Origin: Paraburkholderia sediminicola
Lineage (GTDB): Bacteria; Pseudomonadota; Gammaproteobacteria; Burkholderiales; Burkholderiaceae
DNA length: 64,000 bases
Direction: 5' to 3'
NCBI RefSeq assembly: GCF_902859805.1
Contig: NZ_CADIKC010000002.1
Location: 62,001 to 126,000, forward strand
The notes under the pieces are model-generated. The model saw only the letters and a program-made list of their open reading frames with translations, did not search any database and was not told where the DNA came from. The position numbers and the translations under genes were made by a program. Below, in pieces: positions 53,199 to 62,034 of this stretch (the stretch's first letter is position 1; every line of letters starts with the position of its first letter).

Positions 53199-54104
53199 AT
53201 GAACGACTCGGCCGATATCCGGTTTCTGCTGGCCATCCGCGAAAGTGGCAGCCTGATCGCCGCGGCGCGAAAACTGGGGCTGTCGCCCTCGGCGGTGACC
53301 CAGCGCCTGCAGCAGCTCGAAAAGAAACTGGACACGCAGTTGGTGAACCGCACGGCGCGCCGTTTGCAGTTCACGGAAGAAGGCATGCTCCTGTGCGAAC
53401 GCGGCGCCGAACTGGTCCAGCAGTTCGACTCATTGTTCGAAGACCTGCAGACGCGCCGGGGCGGACTGGTCGGCACGCTGAAAATCAACGCGCCGCTGGG
53501 ATTCGGCCGACGCCACCTGGCACCCGCCATCGCCGATTTCCAGCAGCAAAATCCGGACATCGACGTGGCGCTCACATTGTCCGACCAGCCCTTGACCGAA
53601 ACGATAGACCGCTTCGACATCGTGGTGCATATCGGCGATTTGCCGGTATCGAATCTGGTCGGTTACACGATTGCACCGAATGCGCGCTTCGTGTGCGCCG
53701 CGCCTGCACTGCTCAAACGTGTTGGTCAACCGGAGTCACCGGAAGCGTTGAGCAAGCTGCCGTGCATCGTGCTGCGCGAAAACAACGAGGACGTCTCGCT
53801 CTGGCAGTTCAGCAAGGGCCGCACGCGCCGCAGCGTGCGCGTTTCTCCGCATTTGAGTTGCAACGACGGCGACGTGATCCGCCAGTGGGCCTGCGAAGGC
53901 CGCGGCGTGATACTGCGCTCCGAATGGGACGTAGCCGAGGACATCGCGAAGGGAAGGCTCGTGCGGTTACTGCAAGGCTGGAAGGCACCAGACGCCGACG
54001 TAATCGCGCTCACGCATCAGCGAACGGGAATGCCCGCTCGCACGCGGCATTTCATGCAGTACCTACAGGGCAGATTCAGGCCGTTGCCGCCGTGGAGAAG
54101 ATAA
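53199..54104 (+). CDS. LysR-family transcriptional regulator
   Basis: The 301-residue LysR protein has its helix-turn-helix at about residues 14-40 (SGSLIAAARKLGLSPSAVTQRLQQLEKKL), close to the N terminus, and a substrate-binding domain starting GTLKINAPLGFGRRHLAPAIADFQQ. The wording is that of the CrgA/DsdC-like group. It could regulate the divergent sulfotransferase-like gene or the HAD and D-threonine-aldolase-like pair 130 bases downstream. The latter fits a DsdC-like regulator of D-amino acid use. Confidence 0.87.
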   Translation: MNDSADIRFLLAIRESGSLIAAARKLGLSPSAVTQRLQQLEKKLDTQLVNRTARRLQFTEEGMLLCERGAELVQQFDSLFEDLQTRRGGLVGTLKINAPLGFGRRHLAPAIADFQQQNPDIDVALTLSDQPLTETIDRFDIVVHIGDLPVSNLVGYTIAPNARFVCAAPALLKRVGQPESPEALSKLPCIVLRENNEDVSLWQFSKGRTRRSVRVSPHLSCNDGDVIRQWACEGRGVILRSEWDVAEDIAKGRLVRLLQGWKAPDADVIALTHQRTGMPARTRHFMQYLQGRFRPLPPWRR

Positions 54105-54234
54105 CGCGCGAAACGTGACGAATCACGTCGCGGGTGGTGAGTTCAATCAAACTGAATCTTAGAGTTACCTTGGCTGAACTCCGCGCGAGCAGTGAAACTT
54201 TATAATCGGCTCACCGTTCCTCGCCGGTTAAATC

Positions 54235-54912
54235 ATGACTTCCATATCGACTCCGACCGCCTACCCCAAGGCCGTCCTCTTCGACCTCCTGACCGCCCTG
54301 CTCGATTCGTGGACGTCATGGAATCACGCTGCGGGGTCCGAACAGCTGGGCCGTGCGTGGCGCGCCGCCTATTTACGTCTGACCTACGGCTGCGGCCGCT
54401 ACATTGCATACGAACAATTGGTGCGCGAGGCGGCAGCAGAAGTTGGACTGCCTGAATCCGCCGCGCTCGCGCTCGAAGCCGACTGGCTGAAACTTGCCCC
54501 CTGGAGCGGCACGCTCGACGCCTTGCAGGCGCTCCGCCCGCATTGCAAACTGGCGATCGTCACCAACTGCTCCGCCCGCCTCGGCACGCAGGCTGCCGAG
54601 ATTTTCCCGATCCACTGGGACGCTATCGTCACCGCCGAAGAAGCCGGCATGTACAAGCCGGACCCGTTGCCTTACCGGCTCGCGCTCAGCAAACTGGGGG
54701 TAGACGCCCATGAGGCCGCGTTCGTGGCCGGTTCCAGCTACGACATGTTCGGCACGGCCGCGGTCGGGTTGAGAACATACTGGCACAACCGCGTGGGCCT
54801 GCCGCTGGTGGCGGGAGCACAGCCACCCGAAATCGAGGCGCCCACGCTCGACTCGCTGGTCCCATGGCTCAGCCAGTTCGGCCAGACCGAAAGCCACTCC
54901 ACTCCCCGGTGA
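54235..54912 (+). CDS. HAD-superfamily hydrolase, haloacid dehalogenase-like
   Basis: A 225-residue HAD protein. Motif I is AVLFDLLTALLDSW: the nucleophile Asp is present but the second Asp of phosphatases is Leu, as in 2-haloacid-dehalogenase-type members that have a bulky residue there. Motif II is VTNCSARLG, motif III the Lys in YKPDPLPYRLAL, and motif IV GSSYDMFG. So it may be a dehalogenase or a non-phosphatase rather than a phosphatase. It ends four bases before the D-threonine-aldolase-like gene, a clear operon. Confidence 0.82.
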   Translation: MTSISTPTAYPKAVLFDLLTALLDSWTSWNHAAGSEQLGRAWRAAYLRLTYGCGRYIAYEQLVREAAAEVGLPESAALALEADWLKLAPWSGTLDALQALRPHCKLAIVTNCSARLGTQAAEIFPIHWDAIVTAEEAGMYKPDPLPYRLALSKLGVDAHEAAFVAGSSYDMFGTAAVGLRTYWHNRVGLPLVAGAQPPEIEAPTLDSLVPWLSQFGQTESHSTPR

Positions 54913-54916
54913 AACC

Positions 54917-56053
54917 ATGAAACTCGAGCACATCGACACCCCTGCCGCGCTGATCGACATCCCTCGTATGCAGAAGAACATCGCGAGAATGCAGGGACAT
55001 ATGAACGCACTGGGCGTCGCATTCCGTCCGCACGTCAAGACCACCAAATGCATCGACGTGGTCCGTGCGCAGATCGCCGCCGGTGCGCGCGGCATCACGG
55101 TCTCGACCATCAAGGAGGCGGAGGCCTTCTTCGCGGCCGGCGTCAGCGATATTCTTTACGCGGTCAGCATCGCGCCTTCAAAGCTGCCGCGAGCGCTGGC
55201 GCTGCGCCGCCAGGGTTGCGATCTGAAACTGGTGGTCGATAATCCGACCGCTGCCGCTGCCATCGCCGCATTTGCGGACCAGCACGGCGAATCCTTTGAA
55301 GTGTGGATCGAGGTGGACACGGACGGCCACCGCTCCGGGATTACGCCTGAACAGGACACGCTGCTCGAAGTCGGCCGGATTCTGCATGAGAACGGCGTCA
55401 AGGTAGGCGGCGTGATGACTCACGCGGGGTCCAGCTACGAGCTTCATACGCCGGAGGCGCTCGCCGCGCTGGCGGAGCAGGAACGCGCCGGTTGCGTGCG
55501 CGCGGCGCAACGGCTGCGCGACGCAGGCATTCCGTGCCCAGCGGTGAGCGTCGGGTCCACACCTACGGCGCTGGCCGCCGAGCAACTGGACGGCGTGACC
55601 GAAGTGCGGGCAGGTGTCTACGTTTTCTTCGACCTGGTCATGCACAACGTCGGTGTGTGCTCGCTTGAAGATATCGCGCTCAGTGTGCTCGCGACGGTGA
55701 TCGGGCATCAGGCGGATAAGGGCTGGGCGATTCTCGATGCGGGCTGGATGGCGATGAGCCGTGATCGCGGCACGTCGAAGCAGTCGCACGATTTCGGCTA
55801 CGGCCAGCCATGTTTATTGAACGGGACACCGCTCGGCGGTTTTGTCGTGAGCGGCGCCAATCAGGAGCACGGAATTCTGTCGTCGTCAGAAGACGGCGCG
55901 CCTGTGGACGACATCGCGCAGCGCTTTCCCATCGGAATGAAGCTGCGAATCCTGCCCAATCATGCGTGCGCGACCGGAGCGCAGTTCCCCGAGTATCACG
56001 CGGTGTCGGCGGATGGTAGGAGCATCGAGTGGAGGCGGTTTCAGGGGTGGTGA
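54917..56053 (+). CDS. D-threonine aldolase/D-serine dehydratase-like PLP enzyme
   Basis: A 378-residue fold-type III PLP enzyme. The PLP lysine is Lys41 in RPHVKTTK; GVMTHAGSSYE and VSVGSTPT bind the cofactor phosphate. The C-terminal metal site is in LPNHACATGAQFPEYHAV, with His and Cys as zinc or manganese ligands. The family includes D-threonine aldolase, D-serine dehydratase and 3-hydroxy-D-aspartate enzymes. Its start lies four bases after the HAD gene; the two probably act on one hydroxy-amino acid or its product. Confidence 0.87.
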   Translation: MKLEHIDTPAALIDIPRMQKNIARMQGHMNALGVAFRPHVKTTKCIDVVRAQIAAGARGITVSTIKEAEAFFAAGVSDILYAVSIAPSKLPRALALRRQGCDLKLVVDNPTAAAAIAAFADQHGESFEVWIEVDTDGHRSGITPEQDTLLEVGRILHENGVKVGGVMTHAGSSYELHTPEALAALAEQERAGCVRAAQRLRDAGIPCPAVSVGSTPTALAAEQLDGVTEVRAGVYVFFDLVMHNVGVCSLEDIALSVLATVIGHQADKGWAILDAGWMAMSRDRGTSKQSHDFGYGQPCLLNGTPLGGFVVSGANQEHGILSSSEDGAPVDDIAQRFPIGMKLRILPNHACATGAQFPEYHAVSADGRSIEWRRFQGW

Positions 56054-56180
56054 GAGTCACGCGAAATCAGGTACATCCCCGGCATGGTGACTAACCATGC
56101 CGCATTGCCCTCGCATCCCAAAAACATAAGCGCTCAGCAATCTGATAGGTTTATGCCGTCACACGCGACAGGACCTGGCA

Positions 56181-56981
56181 ATGAGCGGTACTGAACTGAA
56201 AACAGATTTGTTGCAGCGGTGGATGATGTACAGCAAAGATGCTTATGGGAGCGGACGCATCTTTCTGAGTACCAGGCAAAAGCAGGCAGTTGAAGAAGGC
56301 AAGAACTTCTCCCAACAGGCATACGCCGATATATGGACTCGTGATGCCGCACTTGTGCAGCGCGTCCGTTCGTTCCTCGGGACGAACTTCCATTGGCATG
56401 AGCAGTTGGCAAAGAGCGGCTCTGACCTTGAGGTCATAGAGACCTTGCAGTCCATGATTCGCGGTGAGAGTGTCGTCCTTATCGCCGAGCAATCGTGCAC
56501 CGGGGGCGCCTGGATCGATCAAACGCCTAAACCAAAAGCGTTTCCGAGTTTCCGCGAGGAGCTAATGACGGGACTGGGCATGTCGTACGACGCAGCGACT
56601 GCCTACATCGACCGCTATAACGACATGGTGGACGAGATTAATACCGTTACGGCCCGATATGCGAACCGTGCCGCCTCCTCACTCGCTGGCGACGCAGCCA
56701 CATTCACGGAAACTGCTACGCCGCTCGGCGATGCAACGTCGTTCGAATATGTCGAAGATGCCCTGAGCACCGACATCGAAGAACTCGCGGCCAGCACAAA
56801 CAACCCAAGATTCGCTGCCAGAATGCTTGGATACGACTACAAGACGTTTGGAATGATGTTACACAGGTTCAAAGACGCCAACGGCCTTGGACCGGCTGAC
56901 AACAGCATCTTTCACGACAATGGCGATGTGGAATTCAATGGACGGATATTTGAGGACAGCATTCACGACTATGCACGATGA
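56181..56981 (+). CDS. Hypothetical protein, possible toxin of a toxin-immunity pair
   Basis: A 266-residue protein of lower GC than its neighbours. No enzymatic motif is recognised. A helical N-terminal half (DLLQRWMMYSKDAYGSG...) and a central segment FREELMTGLGMSYDAATAYIDRYNDMVDEINTV lead to a C terminus NSIFHDNGDVEFNGRIFED and SIHDYAR. Endings of this kind occur in polymorphic-toxin and Rhs/T6SS-associated proteins of proteobacteria, as far as I remember. The following gene overlaps it and has a DUF4279-like sequence. The toxin idea rests on that ending, on the pairing and on base composition. Confidence 0.6.
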   Translation: MSGTELKTDLLQRWMMYSKDAYGSGRIFLSTRQKQAVEEGKNFSQQAYADIWTRDAALVQRVRSFLGTNFHWHEQLAKSGSDLEVIETLQSMIRGESVVLIAEQSCTGGAWIDQTPKPKAFPSFREELMTGLGMSYDAATAYIDRYNDMVDEINTVTARYANRAASSLAGDAATFTETATPLGDATSFEYVEDALSTDIEELAASTNNPRFAARMLGYDYKTFGMMLHRFKDANGLGPADNSIFHDNGDVEFNGRIFEDSIHDYAR

Positions 56982-57411
56982 CCCATCTTCAGAGCCGCAC
57001 GCAGACGCGGGAGCCTACGCGTCTTTCCTGATAACCGGGGATACGGTAGTGCCGGAATTCTGGACTGAATACTTCCTGGTCTCCCCCGATGCAACAATCG
57101 CAAAAGGTCTGTCGTTTATCCTGCCCTCAGGCAAAACCAGCAAGGCTCCTGGGAAAACCGGTCTATGGGGCGTAAGCAGTGAGCTTGCGGTACAAAGTGA
57201 CTTGCTGACCCCACATTTACGATTCCTTGCACATCGTCTTGGTTTGCCGCGCGATGGTCTGCGGGAACTCCTGCAACAAGCCGGTGCGAAAGTGCGGTTC
57301 TCATGTTTCTGGTTTAACCCTTCGGGCAAGCGCGTGCCCGATGTGCCTACCGACATTCGGCAGATGATGGAATCCCTCGGGGGTGCCATCGAGATTGACG
57401 AATATCGGTAG
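56971..57411 (+). CDS. DUF4279-like protein, possible immunity partner
   Basis: A 146-residue protein whose ATG at 56971 lies inside the end of the preceding gene (11-base overlap). Family-like wording runs throughout: ASFLITGDTVVPEFWTEYF at the start, GLWGVSSELAVQSDLLTPHLRFLAHRL in the middle, and GGAIEIDEY at the C terminus. DUF4279 proteins are often found beside toxin-like genes and are assumed to be immunity or accessory proteins. An earlier in-frame ATG at 56887 would lie deep in the upstream gene and is not preferred. It converges on hpaR. Confidence 0.68.
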   Translation: MHDDPSSEPHADAGAYASFLITGDTVVPEFWTEYFLVSPDATIAKGLSFILPSGKTSKAPGKTGLWGVSSELAVQSDLLTPHLRFLAHRLGLPRDGLRELLQQAGAKVRFSCFWFNPSGKRVPDVPTDIRQMMESLGGAIEIDEYR

Positions 57412-57420
57412 TCTGCTGAA

Positions 57421-57873
57421 TCACTCGCCCTCTTCTTCAAGCCCCGCAAGCAGATCGTCGACCGCGCGATACACGCGCTCGACGATTTCCGGCCCCACCT
57501 TGCGCTCCAGCTCGCGATAGTGCGCCTCGAGATCCTTCGAGATCACGCGCACCAGGTCCACACTCGTATCGGTTAGCGACACCAGCACCCGCCGCTGGTC
57601 TTCCGCGAAACGCTCCTTGGTCACCAGTTCCATACTCTCCATACGCGCGAGCACACCCGCCATGCTCGGGCTCGAAATCGTGCAGATATCGGAGATGTGA
57701 CGCGGCTCCATCGGCCCGTGCTCATTGAGCGCGCGAATCACGCGCCATTGCTGCTCGGTCAGTCCGTGTGCGGTAATCAATGGCCGGAAACGCTCCATCA
57801 TTTTTTCTCTGGCGCGCAGCAACAACATCGGCAGGTTGCGGTGCAAAACTCGGGTAGAAGCGGATGCGGACAT
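57421..57873 (-). CDS. hpaR: Homoprotocatechuate operon regulator HpaR (MarR family)
   Basis: A 150-residue MarR protein. NLPMLLLRAREKMMERFRPLITAHGLTEQQWRVIRAL at residues 14-50 is characteristic of HpaR. The winged helix follows (MEPRHISDICTISSPSMAGVLARMESMELV, wing AEDQRRVLVSLT), and the tail is acidic. HpaR represses the hpa meta-cleavage operon until homoprotocatechuate or a related aromatic is present. It is divergent from hpaG1, with a perfect palindrome in the gap. Confidence 0.9.
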   Translation of the reverse strand: MSASASTRVLHRNLPMLLLRAREKMMERFRPLITAHGLTEQQWRVIRALNEHGPMEPRHISDICTISSPSMAGVLARMESMELVTKERFAEDQRRVLVSLTDTSVDLVRVISKDLEAHYRELERKVGPEIVERVYRAVDDLLAGLEEEGE

Positions 57874-57936
57874 GGCGAATAAGTTAAATGCAGCTGTCGA
57901 GGCTTAAGGGAAAACCCGCGATCGGCCAACAGGCTA

Positions 57937-57980
57937 TTGACCGTGGATGATATCAAGCGCAATACTACTAACATGTTAGT
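57937..57980 (+). promoter_or_regulatory. hpaG promoter with HpaR operator palindrome
   Basis: A TTGACC box (57937-57942), an 18-base spacer and AATACT (57961-57966) form a plausible sigma-70 promoter. The perfect 14-bp palindrome ACTAACATGTTAGT (57967-57980) begins right after the -10 box and covers the likely transcription start. It lies 26 bases before hpaG1, as expected for repression by HpaR. Confidence 0.75.
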
Positions 57981-58005
57981 GTTTTTGCCGAGAGACAGCT
58001 AATTT

Positions 58006-58779
58006 ATGTTTGCACTTGCCGATCACCTGCTGCATCCGGAAGGCGACGCGCTGCCTCGCGACGTGGATGCGCACACCGTTGCCGCGCTGCTCGCACGTGG
58101 CATTGCCTGCCGCGCACCGGTTTCCGGCGCTGTTTATGGAACCTTGCTGAACGACCGCGCCGCTCTGGCCGCGTTGGGCGAAACGGTGCATGCTGCGCCC
58201 TATAAAACCCCGCCCAAAGCGCCGATTCTCTATCTGAAGCCGCGTAATACGTTCGCCGGTCATCGCGCCCGCGTTGTCGTGCCTGATGATGCATTGGGTG
58301 TGGAGGTCGGCGCTTCGCTGGGTATCGTGATCGGCCGCACTGCAACACGCGTTAGCGCGGACCAGGCGCTCGACTACGTCGCCGGCTACACACTGGTCGC
58401 CGATCTGAGCGTGCCGCACGCGAGCGTGTACCGGCCTTCGGTACGGTTCAGGGCGCGTGACGGTTTTTGCGTGATCGGACCAGCGGTGGTTGCAGCGCGT
58501 CATATCGCTGCGCCGGACAATCTGGCGATCACAGTTTCGCTTCCAGAACGCGAGGTCTTCACTGCAAGCACTGCGTCGTCGGTACGCAACGTGGCGCAAT
58601 TGCTTGCGGACGTAACCGATTTCATGACACTGAGTGCGGGCGATGTCATTACGCTCGGCGTGCCTCACGGTTCGCCGGTCGCCCATATCGGCGACACGGC
58701 CACGCTATCGATTGGCGGATTGCCGTCACTCGAGGTGTCGTTTGTCGGCGCAGCAGAACAAGATGGAGAACAGCAATGA
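58006..58779 (+). CDS. hpaG1: HPA-pathway bifunctional isomerase/decarboxylase, first subunit (HpaG1)
   Basis: A 257-residue protein of the fumarylacetoacetate hydrolase fold, equivalent to the N-terminal half of E. coli HpaG. The fold motif is weakened: YLKPRNTFAGH, VVVPDDALGVEVGASLGIVIG, and ARDGFCVIGPAVV. Together with HpaG2 it decarboxylates 5-oxopent-3-ene-1,2,5-tricarboxylate and isomerises the product to 2-hydroxyhepta-2,4-diene-1,7-dioate. Its stop overlaps the hpaG2 start. A split hpaG is usual in several proteobacteria. Confidence 0.88.
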   Translation: MFALADHLLHPEGDALPRDVDAHTVAALLARGIACRAPVSGAVYGTLLNDRAALAALGETVHAAPYKTPPKAPILYLKPRNTFAGHRARVVVPDDALGVEVGASLGIVIGRTATRVSADQALDYVAGYTLVADLSVPHASVYRPSVRFRARDGFCVIGPAVVAARHIAAPDNLAITVSLPEREVFTASTASSVRNVAQLLADVTDFMTLSAGDVITLGVPHGSPVAHIGDTATLSIGGLPSLEVSFVGAAEQDGEQQ

Positions 58780-59534
58780 TGCGCGGCCGTGTTGCGTATG
58801 CAGGGGCGATTCACGAAGCCTATCCGGACGCCAACGGCGTGCGCCTCGCCGACGGTCGCGTGCGTCGTGAGGATGAAGTGGTCTGGCTCGCGCCGATCGA
58901 GGTCGGCACGATCTTCGCGCTTGGCTTGAACTACGCTGAGCACGCGAAGGAATTGCAGTTCAACAAGCAGGAAGAGCCGTTGGTCTTTCTCAAAGGCCCG
59001 GGCGCGGTCATCGGTCACCTTGGCTTCACGCGCCGGCCCGCCGACGTCACCTTCATGCACTACGAGTGCGAGCTGGCTGTCGTGATCGGCCAAACCGCGC
59101 AGAGCGTCAAGCGCGAAAACGCCACGCAGCATGTAGCCGGCTACATGATCGCCAACGACTACGCGATCCGCGACTACCTGGAAAACTACTACCGCCCTAA
59201 CCTGCGCGTGAAGAATCGCGACGGCGGCACGGTGCTCGGCCCCTGGTTCGTCGATGCCGCCGATATCGAAGACGTCACGCAACTCGAATTGCGCACCTTT
59301 GTGAACGGCACGCGGCAGCAACACGGCAACACGCGCGATCTCGTCACCGATATCCCGGCGTTGATCGAATACCTGAGCAGCTTCATGACACTCGCACCCG
59401 GTGACGTGATCCTGACCGGCACGCCGGAAGGCATCGTCAACGTCAACGCGGGCGACGAAGTGGTCTGCGAAATCGACGGCCTTGGCCGTCTCGTCAATAC
59501 GATTGCATCCGACGCGGACTTCGGCCGCGCCTGA
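58776..59534 (+). CDS. hpaG2: HPA-pathway bifunctional isomerase/decarboxylase, second subunit (HpaG2)
   Basis: A 252-residue protein with complete FAH-fold metal motifs: FALGLNYAEHAKEL, VFLKGPGAVIGH, MHYECELAVVIGQ (acidic ligands), GYMIANDYAIRDY and the terminal GTPEGIVNVNAGDEVVCEI. It carries the active metal site of the HpaG pair. Two consecutive ATG codons (58776 and 58779) are possible starts; the first overlaps the hpaG1 stop as ATGA. The frame extending far upstream lies inside hpaG1 and is ignored. Confidence 0.9.
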   Translation: MMRGRVAYAGAIHEAYPDANGVRLADGRVRREDEVVWLAPIEVGTIFALGLNYAEHAKELQFNKQEEPLVFLKGPGAVIGHLGFTRRPADVTFMHYECELAVVIGQTAQSVKRENATQHVAGYMIANDYAIRDYLENYYRPNLRVKNRDGGTVLGPWFVDAADIEDVTQLELRTFVNGTRQQHGNTRDLVTDIPALIEYLSSFMTLAPGDVILTGTPEGIVNVNAGDEVVCEIDGLGRLVNTIASDADFGRA

Positions 59535-59630
59535 TCGACAGGTTTTGCATGGGATCGGAGTAAGCGCTAAAGCGCCAACTCTGGTCGACACGCGAACCCC
59601 GATCGACAGCTAAAGAGAAAGGACAACACA

Positions 59631-61088
59631 ATGCGAATCGACCATCTGATCAACGGTAAATCGAGCGCTGCGAAAGACTACTTCGAGACGGTCAATCCGG
59701 CGACGCAAGAGGTGCTCGCCGAAGTAGCCCGCGGCGGTGCGGAAGAAATCGACGCTGCCGTACGCGCCGCCAAAGAAGCATTTCCGGCATGGGCCGGCAA
59801 ACCCGCAGCGGAACGCGCAAAACTTATCCGCAAGCTCGGCGAGCTGATCGCGAAGAACGTGCCGGAGATCTCGGAGACCGAGACGAAGGACACCGGCCAG
59901 ACGATCTCGCAGACCCGCAAGCAACTCGTGCCGCGCGCCGCCGACAACTTCAGTTATTTCGCTGAGATGTGCACGCGCGTCGACGGTCATACGTATCCCA
60001 CCGATACGCATCTGAACTACACGCTGTTCCATCCGGTCGGCGTCTGCGCACTGATCTCGCCGTGGAACGTCCCGTTCATGACGGCAACATGGAAAGTGGC
60101 ACCCTGTCTCGCGTTCGGCAACACTGCCGTGTTGAAGATGAGCGAACTATCGCCGCTCACCGCCTCGATGCTCGGCAATCTCGCGCTCGAAGCCGGCATT
60201 CCCGCCGGCGTGCTGAACGTCGTGCACGGCTTCGGCAAGGACACCGGTGAGCCGCTGGTGGCGCATCCGGATGTGCATGCGGTGTCGTTCACCGGATCGA
60301 CGGCAACCGGCAACCGCATCGTGCAAACCGCGGGTCTGAAGAAGTTCTCAATGGAACTGGGCGGCAAGTCGCCCTTCGTGATTTTCGACGACGCCGATTT
60401 CGAACGCGCGCTCGATGCCGCCGTGTTCATGATCTTCTCGAACAATGGCGAACGCTGCACGGCGGGTTCGCGCATTCTGGTGCAACGCTCGATTTACGCG
60501 CGCTTTGCCGAGCGTTTCATCGAACGCGCGAAACGTTTGACGGTGGGCGATCCGCTGGCCGACAGCACAATCGTCGGCCCGATGATCAGTCAGGGGCATC
60601 TGGCCAAAGTGCGCAGCTATATCGAACTGGGTCCGAAGGAAGGCGCCACGCTCGCGTGTGGCGGCCTCGACGCGCCCGACTTGCCCGAAGCCATGCGCAA
60701 AGGCAACTTCGTGCAGCCGACAGTATTTGTCGACGTAGACAACCGCATGCGAATCGCGCAGGAAGAGATCTTCGGCCCGGTTGCCTGCCTGATTCCGTTC
60801 GACGACGAAGCCGACGCAATCAAACTCGCCAACGACATCTCCTACGGCCTGTCGAGCTACATCTGGACGGAGAGCACCGGCCGCGCGCTTCGCGTGGCTG
60901 CAGCCGTACAAGCCGGCATGTGCTTCGTGAACAGCCAGAACGTGCGCGATCTGCGCCAGCCGTTCGGCGGCACCAAGGCATCGGGCGTAGGTCGCGAAGG
61001 CGGTACATGGAGCTACGAAGTGTTCCTCGAACCGAAAAACGTATGCGTGTCGCTCGGCTCCCATCACATTCCGCGCTGGGGCGTCTGA
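59631..61088 (+). CDS. hpaE: 5-carboxymethyl-2-hydroxymuconate semialdehyde dehydrogenase
   Basis: A 485-residue NAD-dependent aldehyde dehydrogenase with Asn146 (ISPWNVPFM), Glu242 (SMELGGKSP) and Cys276 (NNGERCTAGSR). It oxidises the ring-cleavage product of homoprotocatechuate to 5-carboxymethyl-2-hydroxymuconate. GVGREGGTWSYEVFLEPKNVCVSLGSHHIPRWG at the end is typical of HpaE. It lies 96 bases after hpaG2 with AGAAAGGAC before the ATG, and 61 bases before hpaD. Confidence 0.93.
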   Translation: MRIDHLINGKSSAAKDYFETVNPATQEVLAEVARGGAEEIDAAVRAAKEAFPAWAGKPAAERAKLIRKLGELIAKNVPEISETETKDTGQTISQTRKQLVPRAADNFSYFAEMCTRVDGHTYPTDTHLNYTLFHPVGVCALISPWNVPFMTATWKVAPCLAFGNTAVLKMSELSPLTASMLGNLALEAGIPAGVLNVVHGFGKDTGEPLVAHPDVHAVSFTGSTATGNRIVQTAGLKKFSMELGGKSPFVIFDDADFERALDAAVFMIFSNNGERCTAGSRILVQRSIYARFAERFIERAKRLTVGDPLADSTIVGPMISQGHLAKVRSYIELGPKEGATLACGGLDAPDLPEAMRKGNFVQPTVFVDVDNRMRIAQEEIFGPVACLIPFDDEADAIKLANDISYGLSSYIWTESTGRALRVAAAVQAGMCFVNSQNVRDLRQPFGGTKASGVGREGGTWSYEVFLEPKNVCVSLGSHHIPRWGV

Positions 61089-61149
61089 AACGCCGGTCAT
61101 TTGCGCGCGAGGGCATCACGCCTCGCACCACACAGAACAGGAGACCGCG

Positions 61150-62013
61150 ATGGGCAAACTCGCGTTGGCAGCAAAAGTGACTCACGTCCCGTCGCTATAT
61201 CTATCCGAACTCGACGGTCCGCATAAGGGCTGCCGTCAGCCCGCAATCGACGGCCACCATGAAATCGGCCGGCGTTGCCGCGAATTGGGTGTGGATACGA
61301 TCGTCGTCTTCGACGTGCATTGGCTGGTGAACAGCGAATACCACATCAATTGCGCGCCGAAGTTCGAAGGCGTCTATACGAGCAACGAACTGCCGCACTT
61401 CATCAGGAACATGCCGTACGCGTATCCCGGCAATGTCGGGCTCGGCGATCTGATCGCGGAAGTCGCCAACGAAATGGGCGTGAAGAGCCGCGCGCACAGC
61501 GAGACCACGCTCGAACTCGAGTACGGCACGCTGGTGCCGATGCGCTATATGAATAGCGACCAGCGCTTCAAGACCGTATCGGTAGCCGGCTGGTGCATGT
61601 GGCACGACCTCGAAACCAGCGCCCGCTTCGGCCTCGCGGTACGCAAGGCCATTGAAGAACGTTACGAGGGCACCGTGGCGATTCTGGCGAGCGGATCGTT
61701 GAGCCACCACTTCGCCAGCAACGGCACTGCCGAGCAGTTCATGCACAAGGTGTGGAGCCCGTTTCTCGAACAGATGGACCGCCGCGTGGTCGAGTTGTGG
61801 GAAGCCGGCGACTGGAAGACCTTCTGCGAGATGCTGCCGCTCTATAACGAGAAGTGCTGGGGCGAAGGCGGCATGCACGACACCGCGATGCTGCTCGGCG
61901 CGCTCGGCTGGGATCGTTACGACGGCAAGGTTGAAGTCGTCACCCCGTATTTCGGCAGTTCGGGCACCGGCCAGATCAATGCGATTTTCCCCGTGACGCC
62001 CCTACCCGCTTAA
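61150..62013 (+). CDS. hpaD: 3,4-dihydroxyphenylacetate 2,3-dioxygenase
   Basis: A 287-residue class III (LigB-type) extradiol dioxygenase. It opens homoprotocatechuate between carbons 2 and 3 using Fe(II). HpaD-type wording is clear: HVPSLYLSELDGPHKGCRQPAIDGHHEIGRRC, VVFDVHWLVNSEYHIN with the iron-ligand histidine, ASGSLSHHFASNG, and the acidic EGGMHDTAMLLGALGW. AACAGGAGACCGCG before the ATG gives a strong ribosome site. It is mid-operon between hpaE and hpaF. Confidence 0.94.
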   Translation: MGKLALAAKVTHVPSLYLSELDGPHKGCRQPAIDGHHEIGRRCRELGVDTIVVFDVHWLVNSEYHINCAPKFEGVYTSNELPHFIRNMPYAYPGNVGLGDLIAEVANEMGVKSRAHSETTLELEYGTLVPMRYMNSDQRFKTVSVAGWCMWHDLETSARFGLAVRKAIEERYEGTVAILASGSLSHHFASNGTAEQFMHKVWSPFLEQMDRRVVELWEAGDWKTFCEMLPLYNEKCWGEGGMHDTAMLLGALGWDRYDGKVEVVTPYFGSSGTGQINAIFPVTPLPA

Positions 62014-62034
62014 GTCCTGAGAAAGGAGCTTACC

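Noticed and set aside
56887..56970. Upstream ATG for the DUF4279-like gene
   Set aside because: It would overlap the preceding gene by nearly 100 bases; ATG 56971 gives a short overlap and the conserved domain starts after it.
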